Below are positions 8,266 through 17,560 of a stretch of 64,000 bases of DNA, piece after piece (positions within the stretch are counted from its first letter, which is position 1; every line of letters begins with the position of its first letter). This DNA comes from Ww85 sp963745765 (GTDB lineage: Bacteria; Desulfobacterota; Desulfobulbia; Desulfobulbales; Desulfocapsaceae), in assembly GCA_963745765.1 (NCBI GenBank), contig CAVUYQ010000015.1:62001-126000 (forward strand), given 5' to 3'. The notes beneath the pieces were generated by a model. The model had not been told where the DNA came from and searched no databases. It saw nothing but the letters and a program-made list of their open reading frames with translations. Made by a program: the position numbers and the translations under genes.

Positions 8266-9166
8266 CGCGACCTCGGGATTGATATTTTCCTGCTGAAGTC
8301 TCTTCCGCAATATGCCAGAAGGCCTGAACAACCGGCCCGCGCAGGGCCGTTCTGGTGGTGCAGGCACCAACGGTGAAGGGTTCCAGACCAGGCCTGATGG
8401 CAAGGGTCATGACACGATCTTTCATGGGACTGTTGTCGAGCACGAGCTGAGGTACAACGCCGATACCGCATCCCATGGCAACCATGGCAATCAGGGCCTC
8501 ATTGCCGGCGACTGAGGAATAGATGGTGGGTGTTCGTTTTTTCTCGGCAAACCAGCGTTCACACCGTTGTCGGCTTAAGCCTCGCTCGGGCATAACAATG
8601 GGAATCCGGTCAAGATTATCGTGAGTCGGCAGGACGGCGCCCTTTTCACCGGATCTCGGGGCGATAAAGAGCAGGGGTGTTTCCAGCAATTTCAAAAAAG
8701 TGATATGACGTGGCAGCCGGTCCGGCAGGGCTGCGATGGTAATATCAGCCTCCCTGTTTTCCAGGCGCGCCAGGGCCATTGCCGCATCGCCGGTGGAGAG
8801 GTTGAGGTGAATGTCGGGATATCCCCGGCGGAAAGAGGTGATAATTTCCGGTAAAATCGAAAGAATTGCTGTGACAGAGCAATAGAGCGAGAGTTCGCCC
8901 CTGAGACGATTTTCGCTTGCCATCTGGGTCTGCAGGGCATGGTAGCGCTGCACGACATCGGCCGCATAGTTTTTGAAGAGCGCGCCGGTGCGGGTTAAAC
9001 TCACCGAGCGGTTATCGCGCAGGAACAGGTTTTCACCAAGTTCCTGTTCAAGCCGCTGGATTGCCCGCGTCAGTCCGGAGCGTGTAATGTTGCAGGCCCT
9101 GCTGGTCTGACCGAAATGCAGGGTTCCAGCCAGGTGCAGAAAAAGATTTAACTCCCTGATATCCAT
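8240..9166 (-). CDS. ilvY: LysR-type regulator IlvY
   Basis: This 308-residue LysR regulator has an N-terminal winged helix (residues 1-60, MDIRELNLFLHLAGTLHFG, then RAIQRLEQELGENLFLRDN) and an effector domain with ELSLYCSVTA, STGDAAMALARLENREADI, VAGNEALIAMVAMGCGIG and PQLVLDNSP. These closely follow enterobacterial IlvY, which senses acetolactate or acetohydroxybutyrate and activates ilvC. The divergent ilvC gene at 9358 and the operator-like repeat in between fit that role. Its own promoter should lie in the same 190-base gap, so autoregulation is likely. The ATG at 9166 has no obvious Shine-Dalgarno. Confidence 0.9.
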   Translation of the reverse strand: MDIRELNLFLHLAGTLHFGQTSRACNITRSGLTRAIQRLEQELGENLFLRDNRSVSLTRTGALFKNYAADVVQRYHALQTQMASENRLRGELSLYCSVTAILSILPEIITSFRRGYPDIHLNLSTGDAAMALARLENREADITIAALPDRLPRHITFLKLLETPLLFIAPRSGEKGAVLPTHDNLDRIPIVMPERGLSRQRCERWFAEKKRTPTIYSSVAGNEALIAMVAMGCGIGVVPQLVLDNSPMKDRVMTLAIRPGLEPFTVGACTTRTALRGPVVQAFWHIAEETSAGKYQSRGRDENDSDNQ

Positions 9167-9224
9167 AACGGCTGCGGCAGATTATCTGCTGATTGTTTCA
9201 TCCCGGTAGACACGGATGATTTAT

Positions 9225-9243
9225 TGTTGCGATATATGCAACA
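9225..9243. promoter_or_regulatory. Probable IlvY operator
   Basis: TGTTGC-GATATAT-GCAACA is a perfect 6-base inverted repeat with a 7-base spacer. It contains the T-N11-A pattern of LysR sites and the TTGC...GCAA arms of known IlvY operators. It lies between the divergent ilvY and ilvC genes, just upstream of the ilvC promoter candidate. Confidence 0.65.
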
Positions 9244-9263
9244 CAGTATCACAAATAAATCAC

Positions 9264-9292
9264 TTGACGCAATACAGGATTCTGTTTATGGA
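9264..9292 (+). promoter_or_regulatory. Candidate ilvC promoter
   Basis: TTGACG (9264-9269) is followed, 17 bases later, by TATGGA (9287-9292). The poor -10 fits a promoter that needs an activator, here the IlvY site 20-40 bases upstream. Assigned by spacing only. Confidence 0.4.
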
Positions 9293-9357
9293 ATCAGTCT
9301 GATGTGCATTCACGCATGACTGGTCCAAAAAAGACCACAAACTGGAGGAGATAGATT

Positions 9358-10827
9358 ATGGGAAATTATTTTAACACGCTGCCGCTCCGTCTGCAGCTTG
9401 AAGAACTGGCTCAATGCCGGTTTATGGAAGCAGATGAGTTCGACGGGGTGGAAGCACTGCGAGGGAAAAAAATCGTCATCGTCGGCTGCGGAGCCCAGGG
9501 GCTGAACCAGGGGCTTAATCTTCGTGATTCCGGCCTTGACGTCTCTTATACCCTGCGCCAATCCGCAATCAAAGAGCAGCGTCAATCCTGGAAAAATGCC
9601 ACCGAGCATGGTTTTGTCGTCGGGAATTATGAAGAACTGATACCCGCTGCCGACCTGGTGGTCAACCTGACCCCGGACAAACAGCATTCGGGCGTTATCT
9701 CAGCCATCATGCCGCTGATGAAGAAAGGTGCCTGCCTGTCTTATTCCCATGGCTTCAATATTGTCGAGGAGGGAATGCAGATTCGCGAGGATATCACCGT
9801 AATCATGGTTGCACCAAAAGGTCCAGGGACTGAACTGCGCCAGGAATATGTTCGTGGTTTCGGTATTCCGACACTGATTGCCGTGCATCGTGAAAACGAT
9901 CCGAATGGTGATGGTTTTGAGCTTGCCAAAGCCTATGCCTGCGGCACCGGCGGTGATCGGGCCGGTGTCCTGCAATCATCCTTTGTGGCAGAGGTCAAGT
10001 CCGACCTTATGGGGGAGCAGACCATACTCTGCGGGCTTCTGCAGGCCGGATCCCTGTTAAGTTATGACAAGATGATTGAAAAGGGCATCGATGCCGGTTA
10101 TGCCTCCAAATTGGTTCAGTATGGCTGGGAGGTTATCACTGAAGCCCTGAAACATGGTGGAATCACCAACATGCTGGACCGCCTTTCAAATCCGGCCAAG
10201 ATCAGGGCCCATATCCTGTCCGAGGAACTGAAAAACATCATGACACCGCTGTTTGAAAAACATATGGACGATATCATGTCCGGGGCATTCTCACGTACGA
10301 TGATGGAAGACTGGGCCAATGACGATGCCGACCTGCTTGGCTGGCGCAAGGCCTCAGGCGAGACACCGTTTGAGCAGAGTGTGTCGATGAGTGAAGAAAT
10401 TCCTGAGCAGGAATACTTTGATCACGGCATTCTCATGGCGGCTTTTGTCAAGGCCGGAGTGGAGCTGGCCTTTGATATTATGGTATCTGCCGGCATCAAG
10501 GAAGAGTCCGCCTATTACGAATCTCTGCATGAGGTTCCGCTCATCGCCAATCTGATTGCCCGCAAGAAGCTCTATGAAATGAACGTGGTCATTTCCGATA
10601 CCGCGGAATACGGCTGCTATCTCTTTGCCAACAAGGCGATCCCGCTGCTGGCCGACTTCATGAAGAGTATCGATACCGATGTCATTGGCCGGGGTCTTGA
10701 GATTGATGACAACGGTGTTGATAATCTTGATTTGATCGATATTAATGAAGCGATCCGTTACACGGACGTTGAGGCGATCGGCGCCGAGCTTCGAGGTTAT
10801 ATGGGTGCCATGAAATCCATTTTCTAG
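9358..10827 (+). CDS. ilvC: Ketol-acid reductoisomerase, long class II form
   Basis: IlvC converts acetolactate to dihydroxyisovalerate (and the isoleucine equivalent) with NADPH and Mg2+. At 489 residues this is the long form with a duplicated C-terminal knotted domain, as in E. coli, not the 330-residue short form common in deltaproteobacteria. It starts MGNYFNTLPLRLQ, has the Rossmann motif VIVGCGAQGLNQG, LTPDKQH, MVAPKGPGTE, SDLMGEQTILCG and EESAYYESLHE, all nearly identical to the enterobacterial enzyme. ACTGGAGGAGA precedes the ATG. Divergent ilvY and a strong terminator bracket the gene. The ilvY-ilvC pair looks like a transferred gammaproteobacterial cassette. Confidence 0.97.
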   Translation: MGNYFNTLPLRLQLEELAQCRFMEADEFDGVEALRGKKIVIVGCGAQGLNQGLNLRDSGLDVSYTLRQSAIKEQRQSWKNATEHGFVVGNYEELIPAADLVVNLTPDKQHSGVISAIMPLMKKGACLSYSHGFNIVEEGMQIREDITVIMVAPKGPGTELRQEYVRGFGIPTLIAVHRENDPNGDGFELAKAYACGTGGDRAGVLQSSFVAEVKSDLMGEQTILCGLLQAGSLLSYDKMIEKGIDAGYASKLVQYGWEVITEALKHGGITNMLDRLSNPAKIRAHILSEELKNIMTPLFEKHMDDIMSGAFSRTMMEDWANDDADLLGWRKASGETPFEQSVSMSEEIPEQEYFDHGILMAAFVKAGVELAFDIMVSAGIKEESAYYESLHEVPLIANLIARKKLYEMNVVISDTAEYGCYLFANKAIPLLADFMKSIDTDVIGRGLEIDDNGVDNLDLIDINEAIRYTDVEAIGAELRGYMGAMKSIF

Positions 10828-10851
10828 TTCGAAACGAAAACTACATTTACC

Positions 10852-10886
10852 AGGCCTTCCGGTTTTGCCGGAAGGCCTTTTTTTTC
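10852..10886 (+). terminator. Intrinsic terminator of ilvC
   Basis: AGGCCTTCCGG (10852-10862) pairs perfectly with CCGGAAGGCCT (10868-10878) around a 5-base loop and is followed by a run of eight T. It begins 25 bases after the ilvC stop. Confidence 0.9.
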
Positions 10887-11060
10887 CCTTCAGTTTCTGT
10901 CATTCCCTTCCATGTTACTAGTTAAGTGGTTGATTTTTCTTTACTGAAAGGCTATTGGTGATGGATATCCTGCCGCCACTACAGGTGTTGACTTGTGGTT
11001 ACGCAGGAATTTGGCAGCAGATCGTTTCTGCGAACAAGATCATTCCAGTAAGGGGTAACC

Positions 11061-11456
11061 ATGTTCATTTGCGTTGATTTTGATGGTACGATCGTTGACC
11101 ACCGATATCCTGAAATAGGACAGCCCGTTCCCGGGGCGGTCAAGTGGCTGAAGCTGCTGCACCGGCAGGGAGCGCGTCTGATATTATTTACCATGCGCTC
11201 TGATGGCGGTGCCGCCGGAAACGCTCTGAGCGATGCGCTTGATTACCTGCGTTCTGAAGGCGTTGAAATCTATGCGGTAAACGAAAACCCCGGCCAGCAG
11301 GAGTGGACCTCAAGTCCCAAGGTATACGCCGATATCTACATTGACGATTCGGCTTTTGGCTGTCCGCTTATCCGGCCGAAAGGTTTTGCCAGGCCCTGCG
11401 TGGACTGGAGCGAGGTGGGGCCGGCGGTGAAACACATGTGCCTGAGTCGCCGCTGA
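11061..11456 (+). CDS. Small HAD-like hydrolase
   Basis: This 131-residue protein opens with FICVDFDGTIVDH, the HAD nucleophile/acid motif DxDGT. It has LILFTMRSDG as motif II and ends with KVYADIYIDDSAFGCP, a motif IV-like acidic pair. There is no cap domain, as in the small BT0820-like HAD phosphatases. The substrate is unknown. AAGGGGTAACC precedes the ATG. The ushA gene begins 47 bases downstream in the same direction, so it may share a transcript with that nucleotidase. Confidence 0.75.
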   Translation: MFICVDFDGTIVDHRYPEIGQPVPGAVKWLKLLHRQGARLILFTMRSDGGAAGNALSDALDYLRSEGVEIYAVNENPGQQEWTSSPKVYADIYIDDSAFGCPLIRPKGFARPCVDWSEVGPAVKHMCLSRR

Positions 11457-11503
11457 AATCCGGCAGCAAAAAAATCCATATTCTCCGGCAAAGAGGTGGG
11501 ACG

Positions 11504-13176
11504 ATGAAACAATGCTTTTGGCTGAAGACGATTGCTCTCAGCCTGCTGCTCGCTGTGCTTGCCGGATGTGCCGGCCAAGATACGCACAAAACAGGGTGGC
11601 CGGAGGAGGACCATACCTACCGGTTGACGATACTGCACACCAATGACCATCATGGCCGCTTCTGGCAGAACAAATACGGCGAGTACGGCCTGGCTGCCCA
11701 AAAGACATTGATTGATTCACTGAAAAAAGAGATTGAAAACGGGGGAGGCAGTTTCCTGCTGTTGTCAGCAGGTGATATTAATACCGGTGTGCCTGAGTCG
11801 GATCTTCAGGATGCTGAGCCCGATTTCAAAGGGATGAACAGCATTGGCTATGATGCCATGGCAGTCGGTAATCATGAATTTGATAAGCCGCTCGAGGTAT
11901 TGTTCAGGCAGGAAAAATGGGCTCATTTCCCAATGCTTTCAGCCAATATCTACGACAAAAAGAGCGGTGAGAGACTGTTTAAACCTTATGCTCTCTTTAC
12001 AGAGCAGGGGCTCAAAATAGCCGTCATTGGATTGACGACTGAAGATACCGCCAGGATCGGCAATCCTGAGGTCATCGGTGACATAGATTTTCATGACCCG
12101 ATAGCAGAAGCAAAGATGCTGATCGATGGGCTGAAAAAGAGTGAACGGCCGGATATCATTGTGGCGCTCACCCACATGGGTTATTACGAGAATGGTAACC
12201 ATGGAATAAACACCCCCGGGGATGTCAGTCTGGCTCGATTTCTTGCTGCTAGGTGATCTTGACCTGATCGTCGGAGGACATACACACGACGCTGTCTGCA
12301 TGGCAGCCCCGGACGTTCTTGATCAAAGATTCGTCCCCGGTGACCGCTGCATACCTGATAAACAGAATGGTACCTGGATTGTTCAGGCTTATGAGTGGGG
12401 AAAATATGTGGGACGGGCTGATTTCGAATTGAGAAATGGTGTCCTGGAACTTGTCAACTATGAACTGATACCCGTAAACCTGAAGAAGAGTGTAACTCTC
12501 GGACGGTAAAACCAGTCGTGTCCTTGCTGAACGGGAGATTCCGCAGGACCGGTTGCTGCTTGATTTCCTGAAGCCATACCAGGAAAAAGGACAAAAGAAT
12601 CTGCAGCTGCAAATCGCCGTTACCAATGGCAAACTTGAGGGAGATCGCCAGGTGGTGCGCTTCCAGCAGACCAATCTTGGACGTTTGATCGCAACAGCCC
12701 AAATGCTGCGCGCCAAGGCGGATTTTTCGGTAATCAACTCAGGTGGTATCCGGGACTCCATCGAAGAAGGGGTGGTCACCTATAAAGACATACTCCTTGT
12801 CCAGCCGTTTGGCAATCACCTGACCTATACCGATATGAGTGGTGCAGAGATCGTGGCCTACCTGAACATCGTGGCAACAAAACCTTTTGATTCGGGGGCT
12901 TATGCCCAATTTGCCGGTATTTCCATGACGGTTGAAAGAGACCGGGTAGCGGATGTGGTTATTGAAGGACAGCCAATTGATCCTGGCCGAACCTATCGAA
13001 TGGCCGTGCCGAGCTATAATGCCGCCGGTGGTGATGGCTATCCCCGATTGATTGATCACCCCGGCTATGTGAATACCGGTTTTGTGGACGCCGAAGTGCT
13101 GAAAACCTTTATGGAGAAAAACAGTCCACTGGATGTGAAGGGTTATCAGCCCGATAATGAAATTGTCTATAAATAG
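11504..13176 (+). pseudogene. ushA: UshA-type 5'-nucleotidase/UDP-sugar hydrolase, split by two frameshifts
   Basis: Three consecutive frames together give a protein of about 556 residues closely matching E. coli UshA, which hydrolyses nucleotides and UDP-sugars outside the cytoplasm. Piece 1 (11504-12256) has a lipobox (LAGC), the metal motif LHTNDHHGRF and GNHEF. Piece 2 (about 12250-12500) has LIVGGHTHD, CMAA and IVQAYEWGKYVGRADFE. Piece 3 (about 12502-13176) has TNLGRL, INSGGIRDS, VQPFGN and the substrate-binding NAAGGDGYPRL. An extra A near 12251 and an indel near 12500 explain the breaks. All catalytic residues survive, so sequence error is possible. E. coli UshA is soluble, whereas this one should be lipid-anchored. 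Confidence 0.85.
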
Positions 13177-13315
13177 TTGGTTTTTCCCGAAATAACGGAC
13201 TTGTATCAAAGAACTGGAACTGATAGGATAACATAATAACGTTTTGGAACAATTTCCGTTTCGGTCGTTGCGGTTTCTTTGCCCAATGTTACCCTATCAG
13301 AAAACAGGAGAGGAG

Positions 13316-13645
13316 ATGGAGTTTGCCCATAGCCAGGAAAGGGATTTACGCATTGTAAAGGTATCAGGACGAATGGACATTAACAGCAGTGCTGCTTTTG
13401 AAAAGGAGATTCAGGGCTGCCTTGCTGAAGTACCTGGTGCTATTGTCATCGATATGACAGAACTGGAGTATATCAGTTCGGCCGGTCTGCGCAGCATTCT
13501 CGTATCTGCAAAGGCTGCCAGGACTGTCGGCAGTGAGATTCGATTCTGCGGTGTAGTCGGTATGGTCGATGAGGTCTTCACCATTTCAGGGTTCAAAAAA
13601 ATGTTCAAAATATTCGACTCCCTGATTGATGCAAGCGCTGAATAA
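13316..13645 (+). CDS. STAS-domain anti-sigma factor antagonist
   Basis: This 109-residue single-domain STAS protein has VSGRMDINSSAAFE, then VIDMTELEYISSAGLRSIL, which contains the Ser of the SpoIIAA/RsbV phosphorylation site, and a final helix EVFTISGFKKMFKIF. Such proteins bind an anti-sigma kinase and release the sigma factor or partner when dephosphorylated. The ATG at 13316 follows AGGAGAGGAG, so the longer frame from 13244 is rejected. No anti-sigma kinase gene is adjacent. It converges with the HD-GYP regulator. Confidence 0.88.
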   Translation: MEFAHSQERDLRIVKVSGRMDINSSAAFEKEIQGCLAEVPGAIVIDMTELEYISSAGLRSILVSAKAARTVGSEIRFCGVVGMVDEVFTISGFKKMFKIFDSLIDASAE

Positions 13646-13767
13646 AAGGAAAAGGGACCGGTGCCGCTGTTCACCTTGATTCCGGTTGTGCACCGCGCGG
13701 AGGGCGGCTATATCCTGGACTTCATTAAGATGGTCTTGCAGATGAGTTAACAGCAAGTCTGGGGAGG

Positions 13768-14805
13768 CTATTCAGGAAGGTGGGATTTGATCTCCAGAAT
13801 CTGGTCAAAATGTTTAACAAATGTTTCAACGATGGCTGGATCAAAGTGACTGCCACTGTCTTCTTGAATGATTTTAAGAGCATCGGAAATGGAAACAGGG
13901 GCCTTGTAGACCCGCTCGCTTGTCAGAGCGTCAAAGACATCGCACACTGCCGCCAGTCGACCGGCTATCGGAATTTCGTCTCCTTTCAGGCCGTAGGGAT
14001 ATCCGCTGCCATCAAATTTTTCATGATGGGTCTGGGCGATTATCGAACCGATCTGCAGAATATCTGAAGTTGAATCAGCAAGAATTCGGTGTCCGATTTT
14101 ACAATGGGTCTTAATGATCTCAAACTCTTCCGTGGTCAGTCTTCCCGGTTTGAGGAGAATATTGTCGGAAATGCCTATTTTACCGACGTCATGCAGCGGG
14201 GCCGCTGCTCTGAGTCGATTGCACAAAGCGTCGGGAAGTTCGAGCAGGCGCGCCAGTGTTTCACAAAAATATCCCATCCTGTTGGTATGCAGGGCGGTCT
14301 GGTTATCCCTGAATTCTGCTGCCTTGGAAAGAATGAGGATGGTTTCTTCACGGGATCGTGAGAGTTCCACTGTTCGCTCTGCTACACGCAGTTCAAGCTC
14401 TTCCCGATGGTGGCGGTTTTCCATCTCAAGCTGCCGGCGTCGCAGGGCGTTGGTGATGTTGATAATCAGTTCATTGGGCTGAAAGGGCTTGGTGATATAA
14501 CCGTATGCCCCTATTTCGAGGGTATATATTGCCGTTTTACGGTCATCCACCCCGGTAACCATAATGACCGCCAGATCCGGATAGTTTTTCTTGCAGAGTG
14601 TCAGCAGTTCCACGCCGGTCATGCCGCTCATGTTGATATCGCTGATAACCAGATCAAATGGTTCCTGTTCAAGCAGTTGCAGGGCCATTTCGCCGTCATC
14701 GGCGAGACGGAAGCGGTATCCTTCCGTCTCGGCGACAACAGAGATGTATCTCTGCATCTGTATGTCGTCGTCAACGATGAGAATTTTTGCCTGATGAAAT
14801 GTCAC
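13768..14805 (-). CDS. Response regulator with HD-GYP phosphodiesterase output
   Basis: The 345-residue protein has a receiver domain (ILIVDDDIQMQ, phospho-acceptor in DLVISDINMSGMTG, KPFQPNEL), a short coiled linker and an HD-GYP domain. The HD-GYP ligands are all present: HDVGKIGI, HCKIGHRIL, HHEKFDGSGYPYGL and DVFDALTSERVYK. It should hydrolyse cyclic di-GMP in response to an unlinked histidine kinase. I prefer the GTG at 14805 because the receiver begins just after it. An ATG at 14907 would add 34 residues that look unstructured. It is probably monocistronic. Confidence 0.85.
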   Translation of the reverse strand: MTFHQAKILIVDDDIQMQRYISVVAETEGYRFRLADDGEMALQLLEQEPFDLVISDINMSGMTGVELLTLCKKNYPDLAVIMVTGVDDRKTAIYTLEIGAYGYITKPFQPNELIINITNALRRRQLEMENRHHREELELRVAERTVELSRSREETILILSKAAEFRDNQTALHTNRMGYFCETLARLLELPDALCNRLRAAAPLHDVGKIGISDNILLKPGRLTTEEFEIIKTHCKIGHRILADSTSDILQIGSIIAQTHHEKFDGSGYPYGLKGDEIPIAGRLAAVCDVFDALTSERVYKAPVSISDALKIIQEDSGSHFDPAIVETFVKHFDQILEIKSHLPE

Positions 14806-14973
14806 GGTGGCTTGCTCTGGTCCAAAATCATAGGTAATAAAAGTGTTCCAATCTGTCCTGACTCCGCTTCTATTAAAGCATATTTCCGCTGATAAACTCA
14901 AACTCATAAAAGAGAAAATCTGTCAAAACAGCCGGTACACGATAGTACTGGTTTTGTTCATCTGCGCATATGT

Positions 14974-15861
14974 TCATCGACGTTTTCCTGAGAAATTTGT
15001 CAATGTAACGCCGGCAAGCAGCAGCAGGCCGCCAAGAAGAACAACAGGCTTGACTAACTCATCGAGAATCAGCCAGGAGAGGCAGACGGAAAATAACGGA
15101 ACGAGATTTATAAATACAGAGGAACGACTTGCCCCGATTTTCTGAATCGCCTGGTAATACAGGGAGAATCCTACCGCTGTGCCAAACATGCCCAGGAATG
15201 CCAGACTGAGCCAGTCAGCCTGGTTATATGAAAATAATCCCCTGACCGCTCCTTGATATAATGCCGGCCCGAGAAGCAGGAGTGTGCCTATCAGTGAAGA
15301 ATAGAATACAGCGGTAATGGGAGACAGGGTCTTAAGTACTGATCTGCCGATAAGAGAATAGGCCGACCAACTGGCGACACAGCCCAGTATTGCCATCTCT
15401 CCTTTGCCGAAACCACCGGTGAAAATCGTTGCCGGTTGACCGTTGCCGATAACAACGAGTGCGCCTGCAAGAGAAATGAGTACACCGCCATATTGTTTCA
15501 AAGAAAGGTTTTCATGGAAAAAGATGGAAGCGAAGATAGTTATTGCCAGGGGGTTAAGTGCGACAATTAAGGATGCCCTGCCCGCGCTGATGTATTTGAG
15601 CCCGGTGAAAAATAAAATATTATAGCAAAATACTCCGGTCAGGCCGAGCAGTGACAAGGGCAGCCATTGTTTTGGCTCTGGCAAGAGAATTTTACCGTCG
15701 ATTAACCGGGCAAAAAGCGCCAGAGTAACGGTGGCAATGGCGAAGCGATAAAAACCGGCACTGGCCGGAGGCACGTCTCCGGCCAATATCCTTCCGGCGA
15801 TGAACGTACCGCCCCAGAAGAGTGATGCAAAGATCAGGGATAGATAGGTGAAAAGGTTCAT
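14974..15861 (-). CDS. EamA/DMT-family membrane transporter
   Basis: This 295-residue protein has ten hydrophobic segments in two EamA repeats, starting MNLFTYLSLIFASLFWGGTFIAGR, the classic DMT N-terminus. The second repeat starts near LGCVASWSAYSLIGR. DMT proteins export amino acids, purines or other metabolites from the cytoplasm, but the substrate is not predictable. It follows the HD-GYP regulator gene's start region in the same orientation, with about 70 to 170 bases between depending on that gene's start. No clear ribosome-binding site. Confidence 0.85.
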   Translation of the reverse strand: MNLFTYLSLIFASLFWGGTFIAGRILAGDVPPASAGFYRFAIATVTLALFARLIDGKILLPEPKQWLPLSLLGLTGVFCYNILFFTGLKYISAGRASLIVALNPLAITIFASIFFHENLSLKQYGGVLISLAGALVVIGNGQPATIFTGGFGKGEMAILGCVASWSAYSLIGRSVLKTLSPITAVFYSSLIGTLLLLGPALYQGAVRGLFSYNQADWLSLAFLGMFGTAVGFSLYYQAIQKIGASRSSVFINLVPLFSVCLSWLILDELVKPVVLLGGLLLLAGVTLTNFSGKRR

Positions 15862-16086
15862 CAGAACTCACATTTTGTATCAGTATCATCATTACGTAAG
15901 GTGGGGTTATACTTTCGGTGAAATAAAATAGCAACCTGGAAGCAGAGAAATGCTGCCTTGATAAGGCTCGGGAAGTGTAAGTCATCTGTTTTAATAATGT
16001 TTATCGCTTGCATTTAAAAGAGCAATCGGGCTAACCTGAAACTGTCAAACAGAGGCTTTCTGAAAAAACAATACGGGACAATATCC

Positions 16087-17478
16087 ATGACTGACACCAT
16101 TGAACCCCTGTGGGATAGGACACTTCGGCGAATCAGGGAGATCTGGCCGCTTGGCGATCCGATTGTGCTGAAGGATGCAGTCGGCGCAGATTTACCTGAA
16201 AATGATCTGCCCCGGGTAAGAGCGAAGATAAATGCGTGTCTTGCAAGAAAGGGCGGCGAAGTATCTGCCCGGTCGCGGGCCGCTGAGATCGGCGAAGCAT
16301 ATTCAGTGCTCAGTCCTGAGGGACGCAGGCGTTTTCTTGAGCTTCTGGCAAAAGAATATGATGTGGATAATGAAGCGGTTGAGACGGCGTTCAGCGCCTT
16401 GCGGGAAGTCACAGAATTGGCAGAACGCCAGAAAGCGACATCCTCTTTGCGTGATCTCCTGGAACCACCACGTACAAAACTTCTTCGTCAGTTCAACGAT
16501 TTACAGGGTGGAGTAAAGTTCCTGGTGGATCTCAGGGCTGAGTTGATGCGCTGGGCTAGAAAGAATCCCGAGCTGCAGGCCCTTGACCGTGATGTTTACC
16601 GTCTTCTGGCCTCCTGGTTTGATGTCGGGTTTCTTGATTTACAGCAAATCACCTGGCATACCTCGGCAGCCCTTCTGGAAAAGCTTATCAAATATGAAGC
16701 GGTTCATGAAATCACTTCATGGAAGGATTTGAGGAACCGGCTGGAAGAGGATCGACGTTGTTATGCCTTCTTTCATCCCTTGATGCCGGAGGAACCGCTG
16801 ATCTTTGTCTGGGTTGCCCTGGTAAACGGTATCTCGACAAATATTCATGAACTGCTTGATGAAAAAGCTCCACAAGGCAATCCTGAAAAAGCGGACACTG
16901 CAATTTTCTATTCCATTTCCAACTGTCAGGAAGGGCTGGCCGGCGTCAGTTTCGGTAATTTTCTGATAAAACGGGTGGTAGCTGATCTTGTGGCAAAACT
17001 TCCGAATCTTAAAACATTTTCAACCCTTTCACCGGTTCCCGGTTTTGCCGCATGGTTGAAAGAACAGGAAGCATCTCTTGAATTGTCTGAAACGGCAGCC
17101 CAGGCAGTAGCCTTGCTTACCGCAAAAAAAGTCGATAGTGAATCGCTGGGCCGCCTGCTGAGCGAAGACGACAATATGGAAGAAGAAAAATCTAAAGATC
17201 TCAGGCAGACCCTGCTTCGGCTTTGTGCCAGATATTTGCTTGAGGCCAAGCGCAATAAACAGGTACTCGACCGTGTCGCACACTTCCACTTGACGAATGG
17301 TGCTACAATCAAACAGATCAATTGGGCTGCAGACATTTCCAGTAAGGGACTCGAACAGTCGGCGGGGATGATGGTAAACTACCTGTATGATTTGCCATCA
17401 ATTGAAAAGAACCATGAAGAGTATCTTAGCCCGGGAGAAATTTCAGCATCCGCGGCTGTCAAAAAACTGGTTAAATAA
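16087..17478 (+). CDS. Malonyl-CoA decarboxylase
   Basis: This 463-residue protein matches the malonyl-CoA decarboxylase family, which forms acetyl-CoA and CO2 from malonyl-CoA. The N-terminal half is helical. The catalytic GNAT-like half has FFHPLMPEEPLIFVWVAL, TAIFYSISNCQEGLAGVSFG, NFLIKRVV, FSTLSPVPGFAAWL, AHFHLTNGA and MVNYLYDLPSIEKNHEEY. These cover the conserved Ser and His residues of the active site. It stands alone between a divergent transporter gene and a convergent glycosyltransferase gene, with no matABC-type malonate genes nearby. Its role may be clearing malonyl-CoA made by side reactions. Confidence 0.9.
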   Translation: MTDTIEPLWDRTLRRIREIWPLGDPIVLKDAVGADLPENDLPRVRAKINACLARKGGEVSARSRAAEIGEAYSVLSPEGRRRFLELLAKEYDVDNEAVETAFSALREVTELAERQKATSSLRDLLEPPRTKLLRQFNDLQGGVKFLVDLRAELMRWARKNPELQALDRDVYRLLASWFDVGFLDLQQITWHTSAALLEKLIKYEAVHEITSWKDLRNRLEEDRRCYAFFHPLMPEEPLIFVWVALVNGISTNIHELLDEKAPQGNPEKADTAIFYSISNCQEGLAGVSFGNFLIKRVVADLVAKLPNLKTFSTLSPVPGFAAWLKEQEASLELSETAAQAVALLTAKKVDSESLGRLLSEDDNMEEEKSKDLRQTLLRLCARYLLEAKRNKQVLDRVAHFHLTNGATIKQINWAADISSKGLEQSAGMMVNYLYDLPSIEKNHEEYLSPGEISASAAVKKLVK

Positions 17479-17560
17479 CTACTATCCTCATCGACATCGT
17501 GTATCTCAAGGAGAGGGGTGCGGTGCGAGGTAAGGGCTGGCAACCTGAGGCCTGGTCTGT

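Noticed and set aside
12739..13209. A 156-codon frame antisense to the 3' part of ushA
   Set aside because: The forward frame is a clear UshA C-terminal domain. The antisense frame has no motif.
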